Program-made: the position numbers and the translations under genes | Part shown: positions 11,587-23,500 of the stretch, piece by piece | Numbering within the stretch: the stretch's first letter is position 1 | Layout: each line of letters begins with the position of its first letter | Source of the DNA: Struthidea cinerea | Taxonomy: Eukaryota > Chordata > Aves > Passeriformes > Corcoracidae | Reading direction: 5' to 3' | Length of the DNA: 64,000 nt | Assembly (NCBI GenBank): GCA_013397865.1 | Contig: VZTI01002790.1 | Coordinates: 1-64,000 of the forward strand | Notes under the pieces: generated by a model | The model's database searches: none | Seen by the model: only the letters and a program-made list of their open reading frames with translations | What the model was told of the DNA's origin: nothing

Positions 11587-14500
11587 CTGCAAAAAGATAA
11601 GCAAAATGAGCTGCTGAAACAATGCTGGCACGTTATGAAGTTGAAACCAACTGCAGTTTGGCCCTGTCTGTGTTTTTCCTCTTTCCTCCTCTCAGAATTG
11701 TGCAGTTTTTTGCTTTTTTCTCTTTGTGAGTCAGCTGCACTTCACCATCAGTTCGATGAGGAAATGCAAGCTGCCTGCAACCAGTGGCTGGTAAGAAATG
11801 CAGGCCCCTGCCCTGGCAGAATGGTCGGGGTGTGCAGGTGAAGAAGGAGAGCAGCCCTTTGGCCAGCTCTGCTCCCACCCGTAGGCGCCTCGGCTACGCT
11901 CTGCATCCATCAGTAGCTCTGAGCAGGCCAAGGAGAGCCTCAGTGGGTGTCTCTGAATTACACATCTGACGTATACAGGGCACCAAACCCATAATTAGAC
12001 AAGCCCAGATCTGGAATAGTATTTATGTACTTAGGTCCTTACTAAATACAGGAGGAAAGGTTCCAAAATAGCAATTTGGAACCAAAAACCTTTTGGCAAC
12101 TTGAGTCATGTTTGAATTTGACTCTAAACCTCATTTTTTGAAGTCCTGAAGACTCACAGCTTCAAGCAATAAAGCAGAGCTTTGTAAGCTGTAAAGCACC
12201 CAGAATCAGAATGTATTTTTCACATTTGGGTTTTAATGATGGAAGAAATCAAAGCAGCAATTATGGCCAGAAGAATTCCTCAGAATGATTGCTTTAGACT
12301 TTAGAATAAATTGAATTAAAGAAAAACACAAAGCAAAAATGATGCCATGGCAATTCCTGTTCTCCCTACCATGAAAAGTGGAAATAAGAGTGGAAATACT
12401 CACTTTCACAGCAATTTTGAGAGACACTTCTCTGATGCTGTCCAAAGGGGGGTAGAGCCTTCCTTCTGCAAGATTCTGCTCTGTCACCTCAGCAGCAATA
12501 ACCTAGAAAGAAGAGAATGGTAGTTTTTAGGGATGGTCTCAAGCACATACCACATTCCCTAGCATTACATGGTAAGTGGCTGAAACCACAGCAGCATTGG
12601 GGCTGGGACTAGTCCTGAGTGGGAACTCGTGACCTGTTCAAACACACGTGTGTACACATTTCATTACAGACTTCAGACTGGAGCCGGAGTGGGGAACTGC
12701 TGTGTTAGGGCAGCAGTTGTGGAGGAGAACCCTGTCATGGCTCCTGCACCCCTGTAGGTGTAATGGAAGCGTGAGCCTTCCCTGAGCCAGGAGAAGGCTG
12801 CAGCTTTTTGCTGAGGCTGAGCCATTTCCCCTCCATGCATTGTCCTGGGTCAGGTTCTTTAAAACACCTGAAGTAGATGTATGTGCCTCTTATCACCTTT
12901 TTTACAATATCAGTTAAATGTCAGTTGGAAACCTCTGCTGTGATGAGGAAGATTTCATCAGAAATGTGCCGGACCCCGCAGGCAATGACTCCCAGTGCCA
13001 CTCCTGGGAAGACGTAGGCGTTGTTTCCTTGGCCAGGGAAGAAGGTCTGTCCATTGGGTAGGGTTACCTTTGGAAATGGACTCCCACTTGCAAATATTCC
13101 CCGGCCCTGACGAAAGAGAGAGAAAGAAGCATTCAGATTCAGAAGAGAAGTCTTAGATTTCTGCTCATCACCACCTGTGCTCAGGGTTGCCAAATCTCAG
13201 TCAGCAGAGGCATCTCCACCAGAGCCACCTCCAGCTGACACTTTGGGGGGACCCACCCCCCCAGAGCTATGATCAGGGCCATGGAAAGGGCCACTGAGCA
13301 CTGAGGGTGTGTGTACTGCAAGGGCTCTGATCTTGCTGAGGAGTCTTCCTACCTCTCTATCAACCATTTATGGAGTGTGAAGAGAGACTGATGTGAGATA
13401 AAGGTCTCTCTCAGGCTGTGTGATTGCTCTGGCCATAGGCAGGTGGTGGGGAGGGCACAGGAAAGAGTGAGACAAGGGCTCCTTTCCCATGCCAAGTCAA
13501 TCCACATGATTGTAATTCTTCAGTGACATTGGGTCTAAGTTGGGTGATGAAATAGTTACATAAACAACTAGGTTGGCAAAACACAGGAGACAGAAACTGG
13601 GGAGGATGGTACATCTCAGACAGCTGTGGGTGAAAGAGGCAAGCACTTTCTTTAGAGGATCACCAAGTAATTCAGTCTGGTAGGGACACAAATTCTTGCT
13701 CACAGCAGGGTCAGCTATGAAATCGGACCAGGTTACTCAGGGCTTTACCCAGTCTCGTCTTGAAAACTTGCAAAGACAGAGACTGCGTGAGCAATCTTGG
13801 CCTCGCCCCCTGCTCCACCTCCTGACCCTCCTCACAGCATGAACGTTTTTCTTGACGAGCAGCTCGAATGTCTCTTATTTCAACTTATGCAGGCTGTCAC
13901 TTGTTTGGCCAGCCCCACTGTGGTGTCCTGGGTACGGCCACGGCCCGGTGTTCCCCGTGCCGAGCCGCGGTACCTGGGTGAGGCGGTAGCACTGCTCCGC
14001 TGTGCACTCCGCTTTGCTCGTGGGGTTGCTCAGGGCGAACACGATGGGCCTCTCATTGAAGGCTGCCATGTCCTTCAGCAGCTTCTCAGTGAAAGCGCCT
14101 GCGACAGCCGCGACACCTGCAACAGCAACAGCAGAGTGAGGTGGTGCTTTCCCACTGCCTGACGTCAGTTCATTGGGCTGGTCCCTCTGGGATTGGGATA
14201 TGAACCCTGGGAGGGAATGGGCTTCATCTCTGGAGATGCAGGTGGCAATGTTACTTTCTCATATGACAGTGAGATTAAAAGCCTGTCTCAAAATAAAGCC
14301 CTCTGCTCCTCCAGGCAGAGTGGGCACCAGTGTTTTGGCCAGTCTGACTCCCAAAGACCTGCCTGAGGTGCCTGTTGTCATTCTCATCCTGCCTAGCCTG
14401 ATGGGGCAACGTTTGTTGCTTGAGAGTCCCAGATCCTGCCTCCCCCAGCACCTCCCTCTACAACCCTGTCTGGAAGGGCTCCTACAGCTCCAAAAGTGAG

Positions 14501-17500
14501 GAAGCCTCTGCTCCATAGTTAACGTGAAAAAGATATGGAGATCTCAACTGACAAAATGAGGGTGAAAAAAGCTCATTTTGTTTTGACTAGGAGAACAAAA
14601 GGAGACTCTGGAAGAAAGACAGAAACTCTCCTAAGAACTGAATTGACAGGAAAGGGTTCTATTAAGTGAACTCCACCTATAACTGCTGTAGGCTTCACTT
14701 TCTGCACAACCTCTTCCAGTGTGTCCACACTGGGGTGGTCCTGGGCAAACATTTCTTTCTCGTGGTTCAGGTGGCTCCTGCCCTGTGAGGAAAAGGAGGA
14801 GTCAAACTTTGGTCTGTTGGCAAAAGGTGGACACATAACATAGTAACTCATCGTCAGTTCATTTCATCTCTCAGCCCTCTACCTAAAGCAGATTCCACAC
14901 AGCAGGACCTCAGCGTCAGCCAGTCAGGCATTGAGCTGTTGCTGTAATGTCACACTGGGCTGGCCTCTGCTCCTCTCACCCACCAAAGTACGTTGACTGT
15001 GTGAAGGAAGGACCTGGCTGCCATTCACTTGTACATAAAGCACAAGTCTCCTCAAGTCTGAGTAGGGACAAGGGCAGAGGCCCTGGGGACACAGGGAGTG
15101 CAGAATGGAGCTGGGCCAGGCTGGGTCACCAAGCAGGGCATGACGTTGCTGTGATAATACCCCATATCATGTGCAAGAATTCCAGCACTGCTTGAGGCCA
15201 TGACCAACAGGGTACCCTTCCACTTTAGAGGCACACTCCAAAGCGTTGCCTTTAGGGCAGCCAGTGCTGCTGGCACATTCTTGTCACCATGAGACCTAGT
15301 CCTCTGGAAGCAGGAGCAGCAATGCTGACACCAATAAAACTGCAGTCTTTACTTCAGGGCTGAACAGGGGTTCAAGGTATCTGCCTGCTCTGGCTTCTCT
15401 AGCTGGCAGTGGATGGCAGGGGAGTGGAGTTCAGCTCTGGAGACAAATTCACCTTCACAATCAGTCCTTTGGAGTCCACCATCCAAATTTTTTTGATGGC
15501 ATCCTCTCGTGAAACTCCTTCCTTTTCCATGGCCATGAGGATGAGATGAGCTATGCCCATTGCAGCCTGGAACACAGTATGTAAACACTTCATTGAGATA
15601 TCATTGTCTTTTGGGGGAAGGTTTTAAATGAGAGGTGGGTTGGGTCATTCCCCAGCACTGCACAAAGCAGGGAGACTGTCTGCTCCAAGGTTGTATGGTG
15701 CCAAGGCACGGGGCTGATTTTAGCATTGTAGGTGCTGCCATAAATAAAAACCCTCACAATTATTCAGCAGAGCAGGTTGCAGGTGAGGCTGAAGAAGCAG
15801 AGGTGGTACCTTGACAAGCAGGGGCTGTCCATAATTTAAACCAGCTGCTGCAGGGGAGGAAAAGAGGCAGACACTTAAAAAATGCTGGTGGTAATGCCAG
15901 TACAGAGGAACTCAAAGCCAAGTGGGACTGCTGCATCTGAAATACGGCCACGAGGAAAGTCTTCTCCCATTCCTGCTTGGGAAAGCAGCCCTGGACATGC
16001 TGTGTGTTTGCAGTCCTACAGCTGTGACTGGTCCTCCTGCCCAGATGGGGACTAACAAGGCAGGAGGGACTCTGTGCCACAGAGATGGTGACCAGCACAG
16101 ATGTGTCTGCCAGCAGGGGTGGAGAGAGAGCGAGAGCAATCTTTGTCTCAGTGAGGGACAGACAAATAGTAACAGACCTTCCCAAAGTCTCACAGGTGGG
16201 TGAGAGCTGAGACAGGTCCTGGGCCAACACCTGTAGTCCATGGACCAGGCTTTGGAGGCTTCTTCTTCCTGCTCTCTCTTTGAGCAAGGCACCATACAGG
16301 TGACCTGGCTTCTGCCATGTGGCACTGACTCCAGAAAGCAAGGTTGTGTTCTTACAGTTTTCTGAGTCTGAGTCCTTTGGACTCTGCTGCTGAAGAAGTT
16401 CTGCTTTACCCTAGACACCAACCCTGAGAACTCAAACCAGCCTCCTTAATATTCCTGCAGCACCCTGCCTCATAAGGGACTGCGCTAAAGGTACTTAAAG
16501 CCCCACTGACACATGGGCAGCCTCGTAGTATCCACAGAGTCTGCCCAGGACTCGTGGGCCAAGAGGTCACTGAAAGACTGTTGGTAACTTCCACACAGCA
16601 GCAAGATCCACCTGCAGGGCCCAATCCCGCCCAGTGACAAGGAACCTGCTTCTGAGCTTCATCCTCATGAAGCCAAGCCTTGCAGGAAGTTTCACAGTTG
16701 ACTTTTCTCTCTCTAAATTTGAAGATGGAGCTTATTAAGGTACAAGCTCAGGAACATTCCTACCTCTCCAGCTCCCTGGAAAACAAACTTCTGGTCAGAG
16801 AGCTTGTTCTTTGTGATCCTTAAGGCTGCAAAGATGCCAGCAACTGCCACAGATGCTGTGCCTGAAAGAGAGAAACACCATGACATGGACATCCTGGCAA
16901 ATGCATTGGCTATCCTGCAAATATACTGTCAGAAACCTTGTAGGAACCATTCTCTTAGATTCTGTCACTGAAGGCTCAGAGTGCCTTCCCTATGCTGAAC
17001 TATTAACATTCAAATTCTTCTGCAAGGCTGGAGAACACAAATTTTCCTCCATATAGAGTCAAAGAGACATTGAATCCTAGAATGCCAGAAGAAGTTAATA
17101 CCCAACTCGCAAGGGTTTAAGATGCAGGTGACTTCTCTAAGGTCACATAAGACCTCTGTAGCAGAGCAATGGTCTGAACTTGGGTCCCCTTGTCACAAAG
17201 TCCTCTGGGATCATGGAATTACCATCCTCTTCTCCTATTTACCTTCACAGCCCAGCATCACCATTTTTTAACTCCCCCCCTGACTCACAGCCATCACACC
17301 TTGCTGCTAAACTTTAAGGAGTCATTTGGAACAGGAGTTGGTCCCAGATTAGTGAGAAGCAATGCAGTAAATGGAGCAGAGTTCTGCTGTTACAGCTGCC
17401 ATGATATCTACAGCTTTCCATCCATTAAGGAGGAAAATGTCCAGACTGAATAACCTGCCTCTACCTGCATAACTCACACATGAATCACGTGCAGCATGCA

Positions 17501-20500
17501 TCTAATGTCCTGTTCCAGGTGGAGGAATATGGTGGAAATAAATCAAATAAGGCACCAGCTAATAAGGATTCAGGCACTGGCGGTATCTCAGCTCACCTGG
17601 GCAAGCTGGATAGAAGCGTTAAAGGGGACCTGGGAGTGAGGGAGGAAGTTTGATCACAGAATATGTTAAGTTGGAAGGGACCCGTAAGGATCATAAAGTC
17701 CTTTAGTTTTATTCCTTAGCATTTGAAAGAATATCAGTTTGGATATGCCCCAGTTTTGATCTGTTCCCAGCTCTAATGCTGGTCTCTCCATTCTCATCTT
17801 TAGAAGCTTTGTGAGAAATCAGGGAGTCCACAAGTAACGAGTCTTGTGGGGATGGTCATGGCTGCAGCAGGCAATGACCACTTTTAGGCTAATACACCTG
17901 ATTTCACCAAATTTCCAGCATTTCCTATTTTCCTGCCCATGTAATCAGCCAGTGCATCAGGGTTTCAAGTAGCCAGTGCTTCAGTGAGATCCCCTGCAGG
18001 GTCCTTAGGGCATGGGGTGCTGCAAGGCATCAGGAACAGCCTGGCCGAGAAACAGCAGCTCCTGAGCAGACATGACCACGAGCAGTGACACCAGCAGATG
18101 GAGCTGCCTCCTCTCTCAAGGACCCAGAAAACAAATTCAGCTTTACCTGCTCCTTTTCTTTAGTGCAAAAGCCACAGGCAAGCTAGGAATCTGCTGGTAT
18201 ATCACTGGGGAATGATTCACTCTATTATCATTTCCTAGCAAGCAGAAAATCTAGTGAGAGCACAAGTACTCTGCCAAAGAAATAATTTTATTGACGGGAC
18301 TTATCTTGTTTAGGGAACCTATATAAGCTACTCTGACAAAGAAAATCTTTATAGGTCAGAGCAGAAGTATTTGTCAGTACAATCTGCTCACCAACATTTG
18401 GTGATTATAACGCAGATGAGTTTAGTTCTCCAAAAACTAATAATTAGCCTCTCTTAAGAGTGATTCTGGTTTAGCAGAGGTGACAGCGGCCACACTCCTG
18501 CAGCAGATGTGGTGTTCACACTGGCACACCAGTACAGAATGGCAGCATCACTTCACAGAACCAGCCTTCCTTTGGGTTGGAAGGGACCTCAAAGATCGTC
18601 TAGTTCCAAATCCCCTGACTAGATCAGGTTGTTCCAAGCCCCATCCAACCTGGCCTTGAACACTTCCAGGGATGAGGCATCCACGACTTCACGAGGGCAC
18701 TGCAAGCATTCATGTCTTAAACACCAAACAGAGTAGACTGATGGTTGATGGCTTTGTAAGCATCTCTCTTGCAATGAATCACTTGAGACACTCGCTTCAG
18801 CACCAAGGATGAATTCCCTTCATCAGCTCAGAGAAGTTTGTACCAGTACATTTCCAGAGCCAGACCATCTGAGTTCAGTCAGTTTTAAAGGGAGTTGATG
18901 GGGAGGGAACCAGCCACTGAGTGCCCTGTTGCTTCAGTATTAATATGTCAGACAACTGAAGGAAGTGTACAAAGGATTTCTTCTTGGCTCCTCCTGCACT
19001 AAATCTCTACATTTTAAAGCTCTATTTAGAGTAGTGTATTTGCATGGTGAAACGTCAGGAAAATTACAGAGGAAGAAAATGAAAATCCAAGGAATTTAAA
19101 AGAACACCAGATAATTGCCTAGTTTTTAGATTTTGCATTTTAGGGTTGTCACATAACCAGTCCATGCTCCTTGTCTGTGTTTTGGTAAGTCTGTAATCAG
19201 CAGGACTGCTTGGCGTGCTGCCGTGACAGATGCTAAGGATGGGACTCCTCTAAACAAACGTGTGTGATCCTGCTCAGGCTCATGCTAAAGCAGCCGCCTG
19301 AACTGGGTCAAGTGAAATGCACCTGGAAGAGTCACTACCACCACACTTTTTTAAGCGAGACAAGGTAACTGGAATGCATGTAGACACTTCTATTGCAGAC
19401 ATCTCATCTGTGCAGGAAGGGATTCCACCCTGTAAGTCTCAACTGCGAAGAAATGGGAAGAGACCAGGGTCCCCCAGTTGTCAGCAATGCCAAGCTTGTG
19501 ACATGCAGTAGAGTAAGAACATCTATGTGTACACTTACACATGTTCACACATTATCTCCCAGGCTTACTTTGCACAGAAATCACCAAATCCCTGTCTGGG
19601 TGGGAGTGGGGAACTGATCAGAGTTGAAAAATCAGAAGTGAAACCATTACAGTATGACAGTGTGTCAGGTCACTGCATTAGCAGTGATAGATGCCTGGAA
19701 AGTATTGAAAAGACAGAAGTGTAACTGGAGAAATATCTTGTTTCTCTTGGTCCTGACCCAGAAAACTGCTTTATATCCTGTGATTGTCAAGAAGTCTGAT
19801 GGGACAAATGCTGGTATTTGCAAATCCATTTAAGTGGGAAATGCTCTTTTGAGATTCAACAGAGGGACTTGAGGTACTTTTTAAAGGTGTCACTAGCAGG
19901 AATTTGACAAGTGGTGTGCATGGAAAGAAAGGGGGCAGGGTCCCCATGGAAAGAGCAGAGACCTGTGGGACTGGGTGTGCCATTACTCATCCCCTGCACT
20001 TGTACTGCAGCTCTGACTAACAGCAGGGCTCTGTTCAGCTCTGCCACTCCTAATCCTCTTCTCTCGTTCCAACGTGTTTCTAATCCCTCCACGTCTCCCA
20101 AATTGCATCTCACCCCCATTACTCAAGTAATAAAGTTACTGTAGCTTGGCCTTAGCTCAATATTTTTCTTTGATAATTACAATTTCTGAGCATGGAACAA
20201 CACAGCATCTCTGTGGAGAAGAGTTCACAGCTGGTTCATGTAAGGAATTGGCCAATCATTGTGCTTCAGTTCTAAAGGAATCACAAAGTCAGACTGGGGT
20301 GGGGAACTCCTCACCATGGCAAGAATAAACCAGCCATCCTTCAACACATTGGTCTATCTGTTTTCCAAAGAGCCTGAGTGCTGCTATTGTGGATAACTGC
20401 TTCCCTAAGTAATTAGCAAGAGCCAGCTTGGCTGGTCTGTATCTGAGGTGAGATAGGGAGGGATGCAGAGAGAAGAAAGGAAAGTGCTTGCAAATCATCC

Positions 20501-23500
20501 TGTCTATCCAAGACTCAAAGTGAGTGCTAAACATGATATCACAAAATAGCAAGCAGACCTTGGGACCTCTCTGGGAAGTCCACAGCAACAGAACCGGTAC
20601 AAAAAAGAGGCATTTAAAACTAAGGCACACTCAGGAACATGGCCGTCTCTGCAAGAATCAACCTCTGACACTCAGGCACATTCAGAATATTGTAAAACAT
20701 TAAGGAAAACCCTGTGGGGTTGATGGTCCCCTTGTACTGCTGCAAGTGAGAACAAGCCCCAGTAGATGTCAGTGGAGGTACACTGGAGCATAACCTGAGG
20801 AAAGGATCTGCTCCACAGCATCGGATGGGAAAGGCTGCAGCAGAGAGGCTCCCATTCCCGGGGGACCTGACCCTTCCTCAGAGCAGGGAGAGCGGGCAGA
20901 GGGGCGAGCAGCTCTGCTCATGGAGTTATGGGCAGCACTGCACGAGTCACCAGGGAAAGCGCTGCCCAGTGCCGATGTCAAGGCTGTGCCATGGGTGACA
21001 GCAGCCAGTGGCTAAGCAGGGGACACGGGGGAAAGCATGGGCCATGTGGGTGCTTGGAGGCAGGACTCCTCTCATGCTGATGGCTGGCACTGCCCTGTCA
21101 CCGGAGGGCTGACTGAGCTGAGCTGAGCATCACCACCACGCTGAAGCCTTCCAATAGCAGCAGCAATGGGAACATGCAGCACACCACTGCCTGTTTCTTC
21201 ACCCAACACCTGTGTGAGTGATTTCCCCTTCTCCACAGTACATTGGTGGAAAAGATGACCAAATTCAGCCTGATCTTTTATTTTTTTACTCTTGACCCGC
21301 CTGCTTGTACTTCACCCTGTCAAAACCATGCCAATATGAGGGCCCAGGGAACAGCAGTCTCTAGTTTAACAGCTCCAGCAAAGGGCAGCCAAGGAAATAT
21401 ATCTAAATTTATGGATGAGGAGGAAGCCTAGGGCTTTTCCAAATTCTGGTTCACATTAACTCCCTGCAGCAGTTCCGCCCATTACTGGAAAGCAGAGTGG
21501 AGCTTGTCCAGATACACTCCAAATGCATAATCAAAAGTCAAACACAACAAAGCTGGAGGAAAAAACTGCCAAAGTGTTTGCAGCTCAAGGTCTTCCCCTC
21601 CATGGCTGTGGGCTAGTGTTACCCTTCCCCCAGAGGGCCTCTGTAAGACATTAAGAAAATAAACCTAGAAATGGTGCAGTTAGTCAACGAGAAGAGCAGT
21701 AAAATGCAAAGCATTGATGCACAAGGAAGGAATTCACTCTCCTCAGGGTGACTCAGAAGAGGTGGTGGCATGGAGAAGAGCTGCCTGACAATGGAGAAAC
21801 CTAATGAGGCCATCTCTAGGTTCCTGCTTTTAATCCTTCCACTGTGAAGTGCTTGGACTATGCTGTGCATAATGATGGGATCTAACCACGGCAGCAGTGC
21901 CCTCCCTCCTGCCGGTACAGTGCCAGCCTGCAGCCGCTGTGCCACCGCCGGCCGAGCCCCCTCGTGTACGCACACAGGCAGAGGCTGTGTGCCAGTGCTC
22001 TGCAAGAAAGCATCCCCATGCCCATCACAGCACTGGGGGCTCTGTGGATGCTGTTCCATACCAACAAGCTAAGCCAGGTCAGAGCACAGCCCTTTCTTCT
22101 GTTCACTTTGCCTCCTTAGCCTGGACTTAAAGATCACAGACAGATTAACACAGAGATGACCTGTGCTGTTCTTCACTGCAAAGGAGGAGTTGGCAGTGGC
22201 ATCCAGTGAATGAGAAAAACAGCAAACAAGAAAAGCAGGAGAGGAAAGGGAAACAAATGTCACAATCCCCAAAAATGACAGAAGATACGGGCCTGATCTT
22301 TAGAGTGCTGCACTGATAAGCCCAAGAAACTGAGGCCCATTTACAGCCTGGAGTCCACACTGTTCTGACCTGGCTTGTGTAGCAGTCAGTGTGTGAATTC
22401 AACACAAACCCAGGAGATGGCCCTTACATAGCTAATGCAGCAGCACCAAGGGGAAATGCAGCAGCCTCTTCTGCTGTGGGGCACAGCAGGTCCAGAGGGA
22501 CTGTTAATAGTGAACCTCTGCAGGACTGAGAACACCTCCACATCTATCTCCAGGCTAGGTAAATCCCCAGGGAAAGTGTGTTGCTCAGGAGCTGCCTGGC
22601 AGGACATTGCCTGCTTTGTTCCACAGCACAGTATGGTCCCGCGCTCCCTTCCTATTGTGCTTCCCCCTCCTTAGCTTCCTGTGGTAATTATCGATGCATT
22701 TGCCACGCCAGCTGAAACAACAAAGTAAGATACTGTACCATTTTAATCTGCTGAAATTAGTTACTGCTGAGCCAAGAACTCACTCCTCCTGCTTCTCACA
22801 GCACGTGGAAACGTGCCTGTGAAACAGACCTCGTTTGCACATGATTGATTTCCAACTTGCCCAAGTGTTTGTAGCTGCTCGGATTTGTGGCACTGGGGTC
22901 AGCCTGTCCCCAGCCTCAGCTGAGATCTGGAGCACTGTTGCTTCAGGCCAGGCACTGTTCCCTGAAGTGTCTTGGGAAGGTTATGGAAAGGTTATCTGCT
23001 AGGATAATGAGAAAAGGTGGTTGGTGGGTCAAGGGATATTTTGAGGCTCATCAGCTGTCACACATCCTACAACCAAGGAATCATTGCTCTAATGATTTGG
23101 AAAAGACTCAGAGGTGTTCTGTGAAAGGGGGGACCCTGAGCATTGCCTGCAGACTACTTTAGATAACAGGGTTTATGCTTTTGTGCACTGTTCTCTTTGC
23201 CCTGCCTTGATGTGTGAAAAACTTTTGAATTACACGATCCAACACGATTAATTAAATAACACATCAAAGATTTCTTCATTTTTCTGCAATTCTGACTTGC
23301 AGAACTACTTCTGCTGTTCAGTACTGAGTAAGCATCACAAGAGGCAGCTAAATTGGTCAGGTGTATTTACCTTGGGAGATCCATACTGTTCTCATTCACC
23401 TTCATGTTCCTAGGTGCACTTCCAGAAGATTTGCTTTGTAATCCCCAGATACTGAGGTTAGGCCAGCTGGGCTAAAATTCCCTGGATCTTTCTTTTTTGC

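Larger units (their letters stand above)
11587..16763 (-). other. ME3: Six short ME3 introns of the compact 3' exon cluster
   Basis: Intron lengths from 3' to 5' of the gene are 817, 430, 867, 560, 670 and 1,197 bases. I see no gene, mobile element or long repeat in them. ORFs of 60-190 codons around 15.8-16.6 kb are chance open frames on both strands. Confidence 0.8.

Noticed and set aside
15760..16421. ORFs of 169-193 codons on the minus strand between ME3 exons
   Set aside because: They lie wholly within a 1.2-kb ME3 intron between in-phase exons and show low-complexity, family-less sequence.
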